Source: Pseudomonas sp. C2B4 (GTDB lineage: Bacteria > Pseudomonadota > Gammaproteobacteria > Pseudomonadales > Pseudomonadaceae). Taken from it: a stretch of DNA of 64,000 nucleotides. The notes under the pieces are model-generated. The model searched no databases. It saw only the letters and a list, made by a program, of their open reading frames with translations, and was not told the origin of the DNA. Position numbers and translations under genes: made by a program. This document shows, one piece after another, positions 45,712 through 55,325 of this stretch; the first letter of the stretch is position 1; each line of letters opens with the position of its first letter. Where the stretch lies: NCBI RefSeq assembly GCF_013359695.1, contig NZ_JABFMU010000001.1, forward strand, positions 1 through 64,000, read 5' to 3'.

Positions 45712-45780
45712 GCCATCGCGGGCAAGCCCGCTCCCACAGGTTTTACGCTATCCCTGTGGGAGCGGGCTTGCCCGCGATGC
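45712..45780. repeat. BIME: compact REP pair after katE
   Basis: CATCGCGGGCAAGCCCGCTCCCACAGG (45712-45740) and CCCTGTGGGAGCGGGCTTGCCCGCGATGC (45753-45779) are inverted with only 14 bp between. It is the tightest pair in the window and forms a near-continuous long hairpin, at the convergent katE end. Confidence 0.93.
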
Positions 45781-45782
45781 TT

Positions 45783-46502
45783 TCAAGGGGCTTTGCGAGG
45801 ACTCAGAACAACCTGCGCCGGAACACTGCGTAGAATCTGCCGCTCCAGTTTCAAATCAAACTGCGGATCCAGCTTATTCACCCGCTTGGTCAGCAAGTTA
45901 GCTAGCCAAGGATAATCATCGGTACGCGGCACCTGAAGGCTCACGTCGCACTGAAAATTCACCACATCGGCGGCGATGGCATCCAATTGACGACGCATTT
46001 TGCCCATATCGGTGATTTTCAGCTTCACCGTGGTGCTTTCAGCTTCCGGGTCAATGACCTTGGCTTTGCGCTTGGCTTCGGCGGACTTGAGGTCCGCTTC
46101 GGTTTTTTCCAGTTCAGCCTTGCGAGCTTGAGCGAGCGCACCATTGACCCCGCCGGTCAGCGCAGGAGCCTTGGGCATCAAGGCGCGGGCCCGAGCCAGT
46201 GCGGTGGCAGCGGCATTGACATCACCTTTCTGCAGAACGGCCTGGCTGCGCATCAGGTAGGCTTCGGCCAATTGCCGTTGGTATTGCTCCAGGGATTGAT
46301 CGTTGGGCGATTCAGCCTGCAAGGCGGCCAATTGACCTTCGGCGGTGGCCAGGTCGCTGCTGGCCAGGCTTTGCTCCAGCTGTGCAATGGCCGTGGCCCG
46401 CGCATCCGGGACCTCGGTGGCCGCCGGAGGCGTGCTTTGGCAAGCGCCCAGCAGCATGGAAAATGCGACAAGGAGCAGATAACGGGAGGCGAACGACTTC
46501 AT
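45783..46502 (-). CDS. Uncharacterised lipoprotein with helical repeats (PA5502-like)
   Basis: This 239-residue protein has a signal peptide and lipobox (MLLGACQS, about Cys20), then helical, Ala/Leu/Gln-rich sequence (LEQSLASSDLATAEGQLAAL, QAESPNDQSLEQYQRQLAEA), suggesting TPR- or coiled-coil-like structure to about residue 130. The C-terminal part has STTVKLKITDMGKMRRQLDA. It is the last gene of the zur-znuC-znuB run, 37 bp after znuB, so it may be co-expressed with zinc uptake. Function is unknown. Confidence 0.75.
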   Translation of the reverse strand: MKSFASRYLLLVAFSMLLGACQSTPPAATEVPDARATAIAQLEQSLASSDLATAEGQLAALQAESPNDQSLEQYQRQLAEAYLMRSQAVLQKGDVNAAATALARARALMPKAPALTGGVNGALAQARKAELEKTEADLKSAEAKRKAKVIDPEAESTTVKLKITDMGKMRRQLDAIAADVVNFQCDVSLQVPRTDDYPWLANLLTKRVNKLDPQFDLKLERQILRSVPAQVVLSPRKAP

Positions 46503-46539
46503 TCCTGCGACTCTCTATTTGCGCAAAAAACGAGCAAGT

Positions 46540-47328
46540 CTACACCCCTCGACGGGGCAGAACAAAACTCAGCAGAAACAGCGCGGCGGCCGTCACTACA
46601 ATCGACGGGCCAGCCGGGGTGTCCTTGAACCAGGACAGCGCCAGCCCGCCACACACCGCGAGTATGCCCAGCAGGCTCGCGCCCATTGCCATCTGTTCCG
46701 GCGAGCGGGCGTGACGTTGTGCCGCAGCCGCCGGGATGATCAGCAACGAAGTAATCAGCAAGACGCCGACGATTTTCATCGCCACGGCGATCACGACGGC
46801 GATCAGCAACATCAGTGCCATGCGCAGTCCCGCTACGGGAAGGCCTTCGACCCTGGCCAACTCTTCATGCACGGTGATCGCGAGCAAGGGTCGCCACAGT
46901 GTCACCAGCAACACCAACACCGCCGCGCTGCCACCCAGAATCCAGGCCAGATCGGTCGGACTGATCGCCAACAGGTCGCCGAACAGATAGGCCATCAGGT
47001 CGATCCGCACTTCGTGCATGAAGCTTAGTACCACCAGGCCCAGAGAGAGGGTGCTCGGTGCGAGAATTCCCAAAAGCGTGTCGGACGCGAGCGGTTGGCG
47101 CTGCTGCAACGTCACCAGCATCACCGCCAATAGCAGGCAGCCTACAGTGACCGCAACGGTCGGACTGACATCCAGCAGGAAGCCCAACGCCACACCCAGC
47201 AACGCCGCGTGGGACAGGGTGTCGCCAAAATAGGCCATGCGCCGCCAGACCACGAAAGAACCCAACGGGCCCGCGACGACTGCCAGGGCCAGACCTGCAA
47301 GCAGGGCGTAGAGCAGAAAATCAGCCAT
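46540..47328 (-). CDS. znuB: Zinc ABC transporter permease
   Basis: The 262-residue permease starts at ATG 47328 ([20 protein letters not shown]), eight bases inside the 3' end of znuC; the longer open frame upstream is the wrong frame of znuC. It has the ABC-3 family's seven or more hydrophobic segments, including [20 protein letters not shown] and LALGFLLD-like [20 protein letters not shown]. High-affinity zinc import with ZnuC and ZnuA is the known role. Confidence 0.95.
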   Translation of the reverse strand: MADFLLYALLAGLALAVVAGPLGSFVVWRRMAYFGDTLSHAALLGVALGFLLDVSPTVAVTVGCLLLAVMLVTLQQRQPLASDTLLGILAPSTLSLGLVVLSFMHEVRIDLMAYLFGDLLAISPTDLAWILGGSAAVLVLLVTLWRPLLAITVHEELARVEGLPVAGLRMALMLLIAVVIAVAMKIVGVLLITSLLIIPAAAAQRHARSPEQMAMGASLLGILAVCGGLALSWFKDTPAGPSIVVTAAALFLLSFVLPRRGV

Positions 47329-48106
47329 GCTTGCAGCTATCTCCGTGAACATGGTTATGGCCCGACGCGGGCGCCTTGACCACCGAGCCGTGCAAATCGT
47401 GGGCGTGGTCGTGATGGTGGTGATAAATCGCCAGGCTTTGTGCGTTTTTTCCGAACAGCTCGACAAATGCCGGGTCCCCGCTGACCTGCTCGGGGTGACC
47501 GGAGCAGCAGACGTGGCGATTCAGGCAGACCACCTGGTCGGTGGTACTCATGACCAGATGCAGATCATGGGACACCATCAACACACCGCAGCCGTGACGG
47601 TCACGCAGACGGGTGATCAGGCTGTAGAGTTCAGCCTGACCGGCCACATCGACGCCTTGCACCGGCTCATCGAGCACCAGCAACTCCGGTTCGCGCAACA
47701 GGGCGCGGGCCAGCAAGACGCGCTGCATCTCACCGCCGGAGACACTTTGCACGGGGCTATCGATCACCTGCTCCGCACCGACTTCCTTGAGCGCCGCCAA
47801 GGCCATCGCCCGGTCCACGCCCGGCACCAGGCGCAAGAAGCGCAGCACCGAAAGCGGCAGGGTCGGATCGACATGCAGCTTTTGCGGCATGTAGCCGACC
47901 CGCAGTTTCGGCTTGCGCCAGACACTGCCACTGTCGGGTTTTAACAGACCGAGCACAGCGCGCACCAGCGTCGTCTTGCCGGCGCCGTTGGGGCCGATCA
48001 AGGTGACGATCTGCCCGGGCTCGACGCTCAGCTCGATGTTATCCAGCACAGGTTGCCCGGCAAACGTGACAGCAACCTGCTCGAGGCGGATCAGCGCGTT
48101 GCTCAT
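47321..48106 (-). CDS. znuC: Zinc ABC transporter ATP-binding protein
   Basis: The 261-residue ATPase starts at ATG 48106 ([20 protein letters not shown]). Walker A is [11 protein letters not shown], the signature is [15 protein letters not shown], and Walker B is [12 protein letters not shown]. The last residues are His-rich ([18 protein letters not shown] and [12 protein letters not shown]), typical of ZnuC and a possible zinc-sensing or storage tail. Its start shares one base with the zur stop (TGATG), so regulator and pump are coupled. Confidence 0.96.
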   Translation of the reverse strand: MSNALIRLEQVAVTFAGQPVLDNIELSVEPGQIVTLIGPNGAGKTTLVRAVLGLLKPDSGSVWRKPKLRVGYMPQKLHVDPTLPLSVLRFLRLVPGVDRAMALAALKEVGAEQVIDSPVQSVSGGEMQRVLLARALLREPELLVLDEPVQGVDVAGQAELYSLITRLRDRHGCGVLMVSHDLHLVMSTTDQVVCLNRHVCCSGHPEQVSGDPAFVELFGKNAQSLAIYHHHHDHAHDLHGSVVKAPASGHNHVHGDSCKHG

Positions 48107-48588
48107 CAAGCCCCCTGGCAACCCGAGCAGAGACCGATCACTTCGACGGTCTGGCCTTCGACGACAAATCCGACGTCCTGCGCACTGGCGATGATCGCGT
48201 CGCTGATCGATTTCTGCTCAAGCTCGATGGCCGCATGGCAGTCACGGCAGATCAGGAACTGACCCTGGTGGGCATGTTCCGGGTGATTGCAGCCAATGAA
48301 GGCGTTGAGTGAGGAGATGCGGTGCACGAGGCCGTTTTCCAGCAGGAAATCCAGTGCCCGGTAGACCGTCGGCGGCGCCGCACGGCGTCCGTCCTGCTCG
48401 CTGAGCACCGCGAGAATGTCGTAAGCCCCCAACGGTTTGTGGCTTTGCCACACCAGCTCCAGCACCCGCCGACGCAACGCGGTCAGGCGCAGACCCTGGC
48501 GTTCGCAAAGAGCATCGGCCTCGGTCAAAGCGCTGTGCACGCAATGAGAGTGGTCGTGGGGACGGCTGGCAATCGGTGTTTTAGACAT
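48106..48588 (-). CDS. zur: Zinc uptake regulator Zur (Fur family)
   Basis: The 160-residue Fur-family repressor has the winged-helix region ([40 protein letters not shown]). The dimer domain carries zinc ligands in [20 protein letters not shown], and the structural CxxC pairs are CRDC and the C-terminal CSGC. Zur with Zn represses the zinc uptake genes. It is the first gene of the operon, divergent from znuA across a 66 bp gap that has a Zur-box candidate (48615-48627). P. aeruginosa calls this gene np20. Confidence 0.95.
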   Translation of the reverse strand: MSKTPIASRPHDHSHCVHSALTEADALCERQGLRLTALRRRVLELVWQSHKPLGAYDILAVLSEQDGRRAAPPTVYRALDFLLENGLVHRISSLNAFIGCNHPEHAHQGQFLICRDCHAAIELEQKSISDAIIASAQDVGFVVEGQTVEVIGLCSGCQGA

Positions 48589-48614
48589 GAGCGGCGACGA
48601 GTTTTGTGAGAGAC

Positions 48615-48627
48615 GTTATTATGTTAC
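48615..48627. promoter_or_regulatory. Candidate Zur box between zur and znuA
   Basis: GTTATTATGTTAC matches nine of twelve defined positions of the GTTATAnTATAAC Zur consensus. It lies in the 66 bp divergent gap between zur and znuA, where one site could control both sides. Confidence 0.55.
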
Positions 48628-48654
48628 CCGTTCTCGCCTCTTCGAGTGGTCATC

Positions 48655-49575
48655 GTGTCCCGACTTTTTTCAATCTTTGTCGCATTTGTCGCAAGTTTTC
48701 TGCTGATTGGTCCGGCGCAAGCCGAAGTCAAAGTCCTCACCAGCATCAAACCCTTACAGCTGATCGCCACGGCGGTGCAGGATGGCGTGGCGATTCCGGA
48801 AGTCTTGCTGCCGCCGGGTGCATCGCCTCACAACTATGCCTTGCGCCCATCCGACGTACGGAAAGTGCAATCGGTGGATCTGCTGTACTGGATCGGGCCG
48901 GACATGGAAGGTTTCCTGCCACGAGTACTGAACGGCCGCATGCTGCCCAGCGTCGCCGTGCAGGATCTACCCGGCTTGAAATTGCGCCATTTCGCCGAAG
49001 ATAACCACTCTCACGCCGAAGAAGCCGACGAACATGACCACGATCACCGTCCTGGCAGTCTGGACGCGCACTTGTGGCTTTCACCCGTCAACGCCCGGGT
49101 CATTGCCACGAAAATGGCTGCCGATCTCAGCGCAGCCGACCCTGCCAACGCCGCGCGGTACGCGAGCAACCTCAAGGCCTTTGATGAGCGTCTCGATGCC
49201 CTCGACCTGCGCCTGAAGAAACGTTTGGCCGGTGTCGAAGGCAAACCGTACTTCGTGTTCCACGAGGCCTTCGATTACTTCGAAGACGCCTACGGCCTCA
49301 AGCACGCCGGCGTGTTCAGCGTCGCCGCCGAAGTACAACCCGGCGCCCAACACGTAGCGGCCATGCGTGCGCGGCTGCAGGAAGTGGGCAAGACCTGCGT
49401 GTTCAGCGAACCGCCGCTGCGTCCGCGCCTGGCGGAAACCCTGGTAGCGGGCCTGCCGGTGAAACTGGCGGAACTGGATGCCTTGGGCGGGTACACGCCG
49501 GCGACCGCTCAGGGTTATGAGCAGGTGCTGGAGAAGTTGGGGAATGATCTGGCGGGGTGCCTGGAGTCGTTGTGA
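48655..49575 (+). CDS. znuA: Zinc ABC transporter periplasmic binding protein
   Basis: I start it at GTG 48655 (MSRLFSIFVAFVASFLLIGP, signal peptide ending AQA); the GTG at 48646 is an alternative. The 306-residue product is a cluster A-I (ZnuA) protein. Zn ligands are probable in PPGASPHNYALRPSD, DAHLWLSPVNARV and YFVFHEAFDYFEDAYGL. A His/Asp/Glu-rich loop (about residues 115-134, including HSHAEEADEHDHDHRPG) is the ZnuA-typical flexible metal scavenger. It is divergent from zur and carries the Zur-box candidate upstream. Confidence 0.96.
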   Translation: MSRLFSIFVAFVASFLLIGPAQAEVKVLTSIKPLQLIATAVQDGVAIPEVLLPPGASPHNYALRPSDVRKVQSVDLLYWIGPDMEGFLPRVLNGRMLPSVAVQDLPGLKLRHFAEDNHSHAEEADEHDHDHRPGSLDAHLWLSPVNARVIATKMAADLSAADPANAARYASNLKAFDERLDALDLRLKKRLAGVEGKPYFVFHEAFDYFEDAYGLKHAGVFSVAAEVQPGAQHVAAMRARLQEVGKTCVFSEPPLRPRLAETLVAGLPVKLAELDALGGYTPATAQGYEQVLEKLGNDLAGCLESL

Positions 49576-49588
49576 CCACACAGATATC

Positions 49589-49690
49589 TGTAGGAGCGAG
49601 CTTGCTCGCGAAGAAATCTGCAGCACCGCGGGGTGTCAGGCACCCCGCGTCATCGTTAATGACCATCGCGAGCAAGCTCGCTCCTACAGG
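49589..49690. repeat. BIME: REP pair between znuA and thrB
   Basis: CTGTAGGAGCGAGCTTGCTCGCGAAG (49589-49614) and ATCGCGAGCAAGCTCGCTCCTACAGG (49666-49690) are inverted. Between them is a third small palindrome, GGGGTGTCAGGCACCCC, near 49630. The right copy reaches into the end of thrB. It separates convergent genes. Confidence 0.93.
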
Positions 49691-50634
49691 GCGAAAGGCA
49701 AAGGCGTGTTGACTGTCTGCCGCTGCGCCAACCGCTGCTGGAACTCCATCGGATCGTGAATCAACACATCCTGCCCGGCAAATGACTCCGCCGCGATCAA
49801 CCGCGACAACCAGAACCGCACGCACGCCACCCGCAACATCGTCGGCCAAAGCTCAGCCTCGGCAGCGGTAAACGGACGCAGTGCGGCATAAGCTCCCAAC
49901 AACGCCCGCGCCCGTGGTCCGTCGATCAAACCTTCATCGTCCGAACACCAGTCGTTCAAGGCAATGGCCACGTCGTAGAGCATCGGTCCCGAGCATGCGT
50001 TGTAGAAATCGATCAGGCCGGTCAGGTGCGTGCCTTCGAACATCGCGTTATCGCGGAACAGGTCGGCGTGGATGTTGGCTCGCGGCAACGCCAGAATTTT
50101 CTCTTTCTGCAGCGTGATTTCGTCCAGCGCCCGTTCAAGCAGATCTTTCTGTTCGGCATTCAGGTGCGACAAAAATTGCGTGCCCTCTTCCAGCATCCAG
50201 TCCAGGCCACGATCGGTTTTGCGCTTGATCATATTGGCCTGGGTCGCCAGGTGCAGGTGCGCCAGCAACTCGCCCACCTGAGCGCAGTGTTGAGCATTGG
50301 CTTGTTTGATGTGCTTGCCGGCCAGGCGTGGTTGCAACAATGCAGGCTTGCCGGCCAGCTCGCGCAACGCAACGCCGTCGGTGGTGCGCAGGGCGTAAGG
50401 CACCGGCAGGTCAGCTTCATGCAGCACATCGAGCAATTCAATAAAGAACGGCATCTCCTGGACCGGGCCACGCTCGACCAGTGTCAGGACAAACTCGCCC
50501 TGCTCCAGGCTGATAAAGAAATTGGTGTTTTCGCTACCGGCGGCAATCCCCTGGAAATCAAGCAGGCGGCCGAGGCCATAAGGGGCGAGAAAGGTTTCCA
50601 GCTCGGGCCGAGCCAGGGGGGTGAACACAGACAT
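49684..50634 (-). CDS. thrB: Homoserine kinase (aminoglycoside-phosphotransferase type)
   Basis: The 316-residue ThrB phosphorylates homoserine in threonine synthesis. It has the APH-type kinase fold, as is usual for Pseudomonas, not the GHMP fold of E. coli ThrB. Start ATG 50634 (MSVFTPLARPELETFLAPYG); a longer open frame lacks similarity. The catalytic loop is ANIHADLFRDNAMFEGTHLT, with His/Asp and Asn, and GLIDFYNACSG supplies the metal Asp. The stop lies inside the REP of the BIME. DUF2782 is its upstream partner. Confidence 0.94.
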   Translation of the reverse strand: MSVFTPLARPELETFLAPYGLGRLLDFQGIAAGSENTNFFISLEQGEFVLTLVERGPVQEMPFFIELLDVLHEADLPVPYALRTTDGVALRELAGKPALLQPRLAGKHIKQANAQHCAQVGELLAHLHLATQANMIKRKTDRGLDWMLEEGTQFLSHLNAEQKDLLERALDEITLQKEKILALPRANIHADLFRDNAMFEGTHLTGLIDFYNACSGPMLYDVAIALNDWCSDDEGLIDGPRARALLGAYAALRPFTAAEAELWPTMLRVACVRFWLSRLIAAESFAGQDVLIHDPMEFQQRLAQRQTVNTPLPFAL

Positions 50635-50692
50635 GTTTAAACTGCCAGTACGGGCGCCGCACATGCCGACGCCGATTAAAATTAAGGACGAC

Positions 50693-50980
50693 TTACCACT
50701 TAAATATTTCCCACGCCGGAATCAGCATATCCGGGTAATCCGAGCGAATGAAGTTACCTTCCGAGCCATCCGCGCGCACCAGGAAATAAGGTTTACCGAC
50801 TTTCGGCGTGACCTTGATGGCATACAAAAAGCCATTTTGCCGATATTCCTGAATGGTTTTATCGCCTTCCGTGCGGATCGTGACATCCGGGTCTGCCGAA
50901 GGTGCGTCATCTGCCGCCATGACGGCCAATGGAACGGTTGCAATCAAGCCAGCCAGCAACAGGCGATTTAGTGTGCGCAT
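50693..50980 (-). CDS. DUF2782 exported protein
   Basis: This 95-residue protein has a signal peptide (MRTLNRLLLAGLIATVPLAV ending AMA) and a single DUF2782 domain: DVTIRTEGDKTIQEYRQNG, FLYAIKVTPKVGKPYFLVRA and WEIFKW at the end. The family is a small periplasmic protein of beta- and gamma-proteobacteria, commonly beside thrB or polA. No function is known. It is 58 bp upstream of thrB and divergent from polA. Confidence 0.88.
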   Translation of the reverse strand: MRTLNRLLLAGLIATVPLAVMAADDAPSADPDVTIRTEGDKTIQEYRQNGFLYAIKVTPKVGKPYFLVRADGSEGNFIRSDYPDMLIPAWEIFKW

Positions 50981-51054
50981 GATAACCTTGTCCCTTTGTC
51001 GTCAACGGTCCCGCTATTCTAGCGCCGGACCCGCCGAAAAGGTTGATCCTGCTC

Positions 51055-53859
51055 ATGAGCCAAGCCCCCCTCGTCCTGGTGGACGGTTCGTCTTACCTGT
51101 ACCGCGCCTTTCACGCGCTGCCACCGCTGACCACTTCCAAAGGCCTGCCGACCGGTGCGGTCAAGGGCGTGTTGAACATGCTCAAGAGTCTGCGCAAGCA
51201 GTACCCGAACAGCCCGTTCGCCGTGGTGTTCGACGCCAAGGGTGGGACATTTCGCGATGAAATGTACGCCGAATACAAGGCCAACCGCCCGAGCATGCCC
51301 GACGACATGCGCGTGCAGATCGAGCCGCTGCATCAGAGCGTGATCGCCCTGGGCTTTCCGCTGTTGTGCGTCGAAGGCGTCGAAGCCGACGACGTCATCG
51401 GTACCCTCGCCCGCAGCAGCGCCGCCGCCGATCGTCCTGTGGTGATCTCCACGGGCGACAAGGACATGGCGCAACTGGTCGACGGCCACATTACCTTGGT
51501 CAACACCATGACCGGTAGCAGCATGGACGTGGAGGGCGTAAAGGAGAAATTTGGCGTCGCTCCGGAGCAGATCATCGATTACCTGGCGCTCATGGGCGAC
51601 TCTTCCGACAACATTCCGGGGGTTCCGGGCATCGGCCCGAAAACCGCTTCCGGCCTGCTGGTCGGTGTGAATGGCGGCCTGACCGAGCTCTACGCGCAGC
51701 TCGACATCGTCCCGACCCTGCCGATCCGTGGCGCCAAGACCCTGCCGGCCAAGCTCGAAGAGCACAAGGAGATGGCCTTCCTCTCCTATCAACTGGCAAC
51801 GATCAAGGTCGATGTCCCGCTGGAAATCGGCCTTGATGACCTGCAAATGGGTCCGGAAGATCCGGAAAAACTCACCGAACTCTATAACCTGCTCGAATTC
51901 AAGAGCTGGCTGAACGATCTGCAACGGGACGCCAAGCGCATTGAGCTGAGCACCGCCGCCGAGCCTGAGCCGGTCGTCGATCTGTTCAGTGCCGCCGAAG
52001 CGCAAGCGCCGGTGGCCGTTTCTGAAACCCACTACGAGACCATCCTCGATCAGGTGCGATTCGACGTCTGGCTGGAGAAACTGAACAACGCCAAACTGTT
52101 CGCCTTTGACACCGAAACTACCGGTATCGACGCGCAACAGGCGCAATTGGTGGGGCTGTCGTTTGCGGTGCAGGCCAACGAAGCGGCCTACATCCCGCTC
52201 ACTCACTCCTACATCGGCGTGCCGGAGCAACTGGATCGCGACACCGTCCTGCGTGCCCTCAAGCCGATTCTGGAAGACCCGAACAAACTCAAGGTCGGCC
52301 AGCACGCCAAGTTCGACATGAACATCCTGGCCAACTGCGCCATCGGTGGCGATCAGGCCAACGGCATCACCGTGCGCGGCATCGCGTTCGACACCATGCT
52401 CGAATCCTATGTGCTCAACTCCACAGCCACCCGCCATGACATGGACAGCCTGGCACTGAAGTATCTGGACCACACCACCGTGAGTTTCCAGGACATCGCC
52501 GGCAAAGGCGTGAAGCAGCTGACTTTTGATCAAATCGCGCTGGAGCAGGCCGGCCCCTATGCCGCCGAAGATGCCGACATCACGTTGCGCCTGCATGAAG
52601 CGCTGTTCGAGAAGCTCAGCGCCATTCCGAGCCTGGCCAGCGTGCTGACCGACATCGAAATCCCGTTGGTGCCGGTGCTCGCGCGCATCGAACGCCAGGG
52701 GGCATTCGTCGATGCCGCCCTGCTCGGCGTACAAAGCATCGAACTGGGCGACAAGATGGTGGCGCTGGAGCGTGAAGCCTTCGAGATTGCGGGCGAGGAG
52801 TTCAACCTTGGCTCACCCAAGCAACTCGGGGTCATTCTTTACGAGAAGCTTGGTCTGCCGGTGCTGAAGAAAACCGCCAAGGGCCAGCCGTCCACCGCCG
52901 AAGAAGTGCTGGCCAAACTGGCCGAGGACGACTATCGGCTGCCCAAGGTGCTGATGGAATACCGTTCCATGAGCAAGCTGAAAAGCACCTACACCGACCG
53001 CTTGCCGGAGCAGATCAACCCACGTACCGGGCGCATCCATACCTCGTATCACCAGGCAGTGGCCTCCACCGGACGTTTGTCTTCCAGCGATCCGAACCTG
53101 CAAAACATTCCGGTACGTACCGCTGAAGGGCGTCGCATCCGCCAGGCCTTCGTGGCGCCGACTGGCTACAAACTGCTGGCGGCGGACTACTCGCAGATCG
53201 AACTGCGGATCATGGCGCACCTGTCCCGGGACGAAGGCCTGATGAACGCCTTCCGCCACAATCTGGACGTGCACACCGCGACAGCCGCCGAGGTGTTCAA
53301 AGTCGAACTGGCAGACGTAACCTCCGATCAGCGCCGTAGCGCCAAGGCGATCAACTTCGGCCTGATCTACGGCATGGGTGCGCAGAAGCTCGGCAAAGAC
53401 ATCGGCGTCGACACCAAGACTGCCAAGGCTTACATCGATACCTACTTCGCCCGTTATCCGGGTGTACGCGAGTACATGGACCGCACCCGCGCGCAAGCGG
53501 CGGAGCAAGGTTATGTGGAAACCTTCTTCGGACGCCGGCTGTATCTGCCGGAAATCAACTCCAACAAGCCGCAGGAGCGCGCCGCCGCCGAGCGCACGGC
53601 GATCAACGCGCCGATGCAAGGCACTGCGGCCGATATCATCAAGAAGGCCATGGTCGCGGTGGATAACTGGCTGGCGACCTCCGGACTCGACGCCAAAGTC
53701 ATCCTGCAGGTGCACGATGAATTGGTGCTTGAGGTGCGTGAAGATCTGGTCGACCAGGTCCGCGACGAAATTCGTGTGCACATGAGCGGCGCGGCGAAAC
53801 TGGATGTTCCGCTGTTGGTCGAAGTAGGCGTAGGCAACAACTGGGATGAGGCTCACTGA
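51055..53859 (+). CDS. polA: DNA polymerase I
   Basis: The 934-residue enzyme fills gaps and removes RNA primers. It starts at ATG 51055; a TTG at 51043 is less likely. The 5'-3' exonuclease/FEN domain (residues 1-290) has [34 protein letters not shown] and [13 protein letters not shown]. The 3'-5' exonuclease is intact, with [10 protein letters not shown] (DxE) and [16 protein letters not shown]. The polymerase has motif [15 protein letters not shown], motif [17 protein letters not shown] and motif [10 protein letters not shown]. It is divergent from the DUF2782 gene and is followed by ErsA. Confidence 0.98.
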   Translation: MSQAPLVLVDGSSYLYRAFHALPPLTTSKGLPTGAVKGVLNMLKSLRKQYPNSPFAVVFDAKGGTFRDEMYAEYKANRPSMPDDMRVQIEPLHQSVIALGFPLLCVEGVEADDVIGTLARSSAAADRPVVISTGDKDMAQLVDGHITLVNTMTGSSMDVEGVKEKFGVAPEQIIDYLALMGDSSDNIPGVPGIGPKTASGLLVGVNGGLTELYAQLDIVPTLPIRGAKTLPAKLEEHKEMAFLSYQLATIKVDVPLEIGLDDLQMGPEDPEKLTELYNLLEFKSWLNDLQRDAKRIELSTAAEPEPVVDLFSAAEAQAPVAVSETHYETILDQVRFDVWLEKLNNAKLFAFDTETTGIDAQQAQLVGLSFAVQANEAAYIPLTHSYIGVPEQLDRDTVLRALKPILEDPNKLKVGQHAKFDMNILANCAIGGDQANGITVRGIAFDTMLESYVLNSTATRHDMDSLALKYLDHTTVSFQDIAGKGVKQLTFDQIALEQAGPYAAEDADITLRLHEALFEKLSAIPSLASVLTDIEIPLVPVLARIERQGAFVDAALLGVQSIELGDKMVALEREAFEIAGEEFNLGSPKQLGVILYEKLGLPVLKKTAKGQPSTAEEVLAKLAEDDYRLPKVLMEYRSMSKLKSTYTDRLPEQINPRTGRIHTSYHQAVASTGRLSSSDPNLQNIPVRTAEGRRIRQAFVAPTGYKLLAADYSQIELRIMAHLSRDEGLMNAFRHNLDVHTATAAEVFKVELADVTSDQRRSAKAINFGLIYGMGAQKLGKDIGVDTKTAKAYIDTYFARYPGVREYMDRTRAQAAEQGYVETFFGRRLYLPEINSNKPQERAAAERTAINAPMQGTAADIIKKAMVAVDNWLATSGLDAKVILQVHDELVLEVREDLVDQVRDEIRVHMSGAAKLDVPLLVEVGVGNNWDEAH

Positions 53860-53874
53860 GCCCGCTTTTAGAGG

Positions 53875-53905
53875 TTTCTGCTGCGGCATAGTGCCGCGGC
53901 AGAAA
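53875..53905 (+). terminator. Strong hairpin after polA
   Basis: TTTCTGCTGCGGCA and TGCCGCGGCAGAAA form a 14-bp stem (one mismatch) with a TAG loop, 15 bp after the polA stop. There is no T run, so it may be a Rho-dependent or stabilising end. A second, smaller AAGCG/CGCTT stem follows at 53903-53919. Confidence 0.7.
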
Positions 53906-53995
53906 GCGTGAATTGCGCTTAGTTCAAAAAGCGCTTGGGGTTATTCCAAACGTGATTGAAAAAATTCTGAACTAATATGCAGATCCGCTACTCAG

Positions 53996-54133
53996 AGTAA
54001 CTGAATGGCTGGTGAAGCCCTTCAATGCTCCTATGTTGTGTTAAGTGTTGGCAGATATCTGGACCCCGCCCTAGCGGTCTAGAACTTGAACCCCGGAACT
54101 TCCCCCTCCCCATAGAAGTCCGGGGTTTTTTTT
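53996..54133 (+). ncRNA. ersA: ErsA small RNA (Spot 42-position sRNA)
   Basis: The 297 bp between polA and engB has no ORF but ends in a strong intrinsic terminator: CCCCGGAACTTCC...GAAGTCCGGGG, then eight T. This 3' end, the unstructured TTCCCCCTCCCC loop and the polA-engB location match ErsA, the about 130-nt Hfq-binding sRNA of P. aeruginosa. ErsA there regulates algC and oprD mRNAs and is driven by AlgU. A TCTGA (53966-53970) could be an AlgU-type -10, but I see no good GAACTT -35. The 5' end is approximate. Confidence 0.82.
54098..54133 (+). terminator. Intrinsic terminator of ErsA
   Basis: ACCCCGGAACTTC and GAAGTCCGGGGT pair, with a loop of CCCCTCCCCATA, followed by T8. The C-rich loop is the probable mRNA-binding part. 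Confidence 0.88.
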
Positions 54134-54156
54134 GCCTGCTGCTTTTGACTGAAGAG

Positions 54157-54798
54157 CTATTCGGCAGCCTCGGCGCCCTTGTCCGCGAGTTCCATCCAGC
54201 CCGCCAACACAGTGTAGGCGTCTTCCAGCCCCATGCGTTTCGGCGCCGAAAACAGCTGAATCGTCACGCTGTCGCCCCAGCCCTTGCGGATTTCCGACTG
54301 AACCTTGAGCAACGTGTTTTTGGCCGCGCCATAGGTCAGCTTGTCTGCCTTGGTCAGCAGAATGTGCATCGGCATGCCGCTGGCAATGGCCCAATCGAGC
54401 ATCAGCAGGTCGAAATCGGTCATTGGATGACGGATATCCATCATCAAAATCAACCCCTTCAAACTCTCGCGGCTGCCCAGGTACGCTTCCAGGTGACGCT
54501 GCCAGTGTTGCTTGAGCGGAATGGGCACTTTTGCGTAACCGTAGCCCGGCAGGTCGACCAGACGGCGTTCATCGTCTAGCTTGAAGAAATTCAACAGTTG
54601 CGTGCGCCCCGGGGTTTTCGAGGTTCGCGCCAGGCTGGCATGGGTCAGGGTGTTGAGCGCACTGGACTTGCCGGCGTTGGAACGCCCGGCGAAGGCGACT
54701 TCAAAACCTTCGTCGTCCGGACATTGGTCGACTTTGGCGGCGCTGAGCATGAAGGTGGACTGTTGGCACAGACCGAGGATGGGATTCTTGAGTTGCAT
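54157..54798 (-). CDS. engB: Ribosome biogenesis GTPase EngB (YihA)
   Basis: This 213-residue TrmE-Era-EngA-like GTPase starts at ATG 54798 ([20 protein letters not shown]). G1 is [17 protein letters not shown]2 Thr lies in [14 protein letters not shown]3 is [11 protein letters not shown], and G4 is LTKADKL. EngB helps assemble the 50S subunit and is essential in many bacteria. The frame upstream to 54963 is not conserved and reads through promoter sequence. It is convergent with ErsA and divergent from the cytochrome c5 gene. Confidence 0.95.
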   Translation of the reverse strand: MQLKNPILGLCQQSTFMLSAAKVDQCPDDEGFEVAFAGRSNAGKSSALNTLTHASLARTSKTPGRTQLLNFFKLDDERRLVDLPGYGYAKVPIPLKQHWQRHLEAYLGSRESLKGLILMMDIRHPMTDFDLLMLDWAIASGMPMHILLTKADKLTYGAAKNTLLKVQSEIRKGWGDSVTIQLFSAPKRMGLEDAYTVLAGWMELADKGAEAAE

Positions 54799-54849
54799 GG
54801 GATTTCCGATGTGGGCGGCGCCGGGAATGGGCGCGGCAAGCAGTGTCGC

Positions 54850-54877
54850 TTCCGTTTCAGTGACGCCAGTATATAAT
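54850..54877 (+). promoter_or_regulatory. Candidate sigma-70 promoter of the cytochrome c5/c4 genes
   Basis: TATAAT (54872-54877) is consensus. A weak TTCCGT -35 (54850-54855) is 16 bp upstream. It is oriented toward the c5 gene, which starts 113 bp on. Confidence 0.5.
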
Positions 54878-54989
54878 GCCGCAGATTTTGTGTGCGCTTT
54901 GTCCCAGCGTAGGATGAAGTTCACGAGAGCGACAGACCTTGATTGCGCACTAGAACGCAGCACGCTCTCAACCCTGAAAAGGTCGTTTT

Positions 54990-55280
54990 ATGACGAAATG
55001 GCTGCTAGCTGCCGGTGTCTTGATGCCGCTTTACAGCGCTCAGGCTACACAGGATCCGGAAGCTGTGTACAACCGTGTTTGTGGTGCCTGTCATTCCGGC
55101 CAACTACCCATGGCGCCCAAAAGAGGCGATCAGGAAGCTTGGACGCCGAGGTTGGCGAAAGGTATGGAGACGCTGGTGCAACACGTGACCCAGGGTTTCA
55201 AGGCGATGCCGCCGCGTGGTTTGTGCATGGACTGCAGTGCCGAGGATTACCGAGCCATCATCCAGTGGATGAGCGAGTAA
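54990..55280 (+). CDS. Cytochrome c5 family protein
   Basis: The 96-residue monoheme c-type cytochrome has a signal peptide (MTKWLLAAGVLMPLYSAQA) and one heme site, NRVCGACHSGQL. The axial Met is in GFKAMPPRGLC, followed by LCMDCSAEDYRAII, whose cysteine pair makes the extra disulfide typical of cytochrome c5. It carries electrons in the periplasm. It is 45 bp upstream of cytochrome c4 and is probably co-transcribed with it; both may feed the aa3 and cbb3 oxidases. Confidence 0.93.
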   Translation: MTKWLLAAGVLMPLYSAQATQDPEAVYNRVCGACHSGQLPMAPKRGDQEAWTPRLAKGMETLVQHVTQGFKAMPPRGLCMDCSAEDYRAIIQWMSE

Positions 55281-55325
55281 GCCCGGCCCATAACTCTTAA
55301 CCCTTAGCCGTAGTTGGATTAGCTG

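Noticed and set aside
51019..52734. 571-codon open frame opposite polA
   Set aside because: Antisense of polA's exonuclease domains; no recognisable domain.
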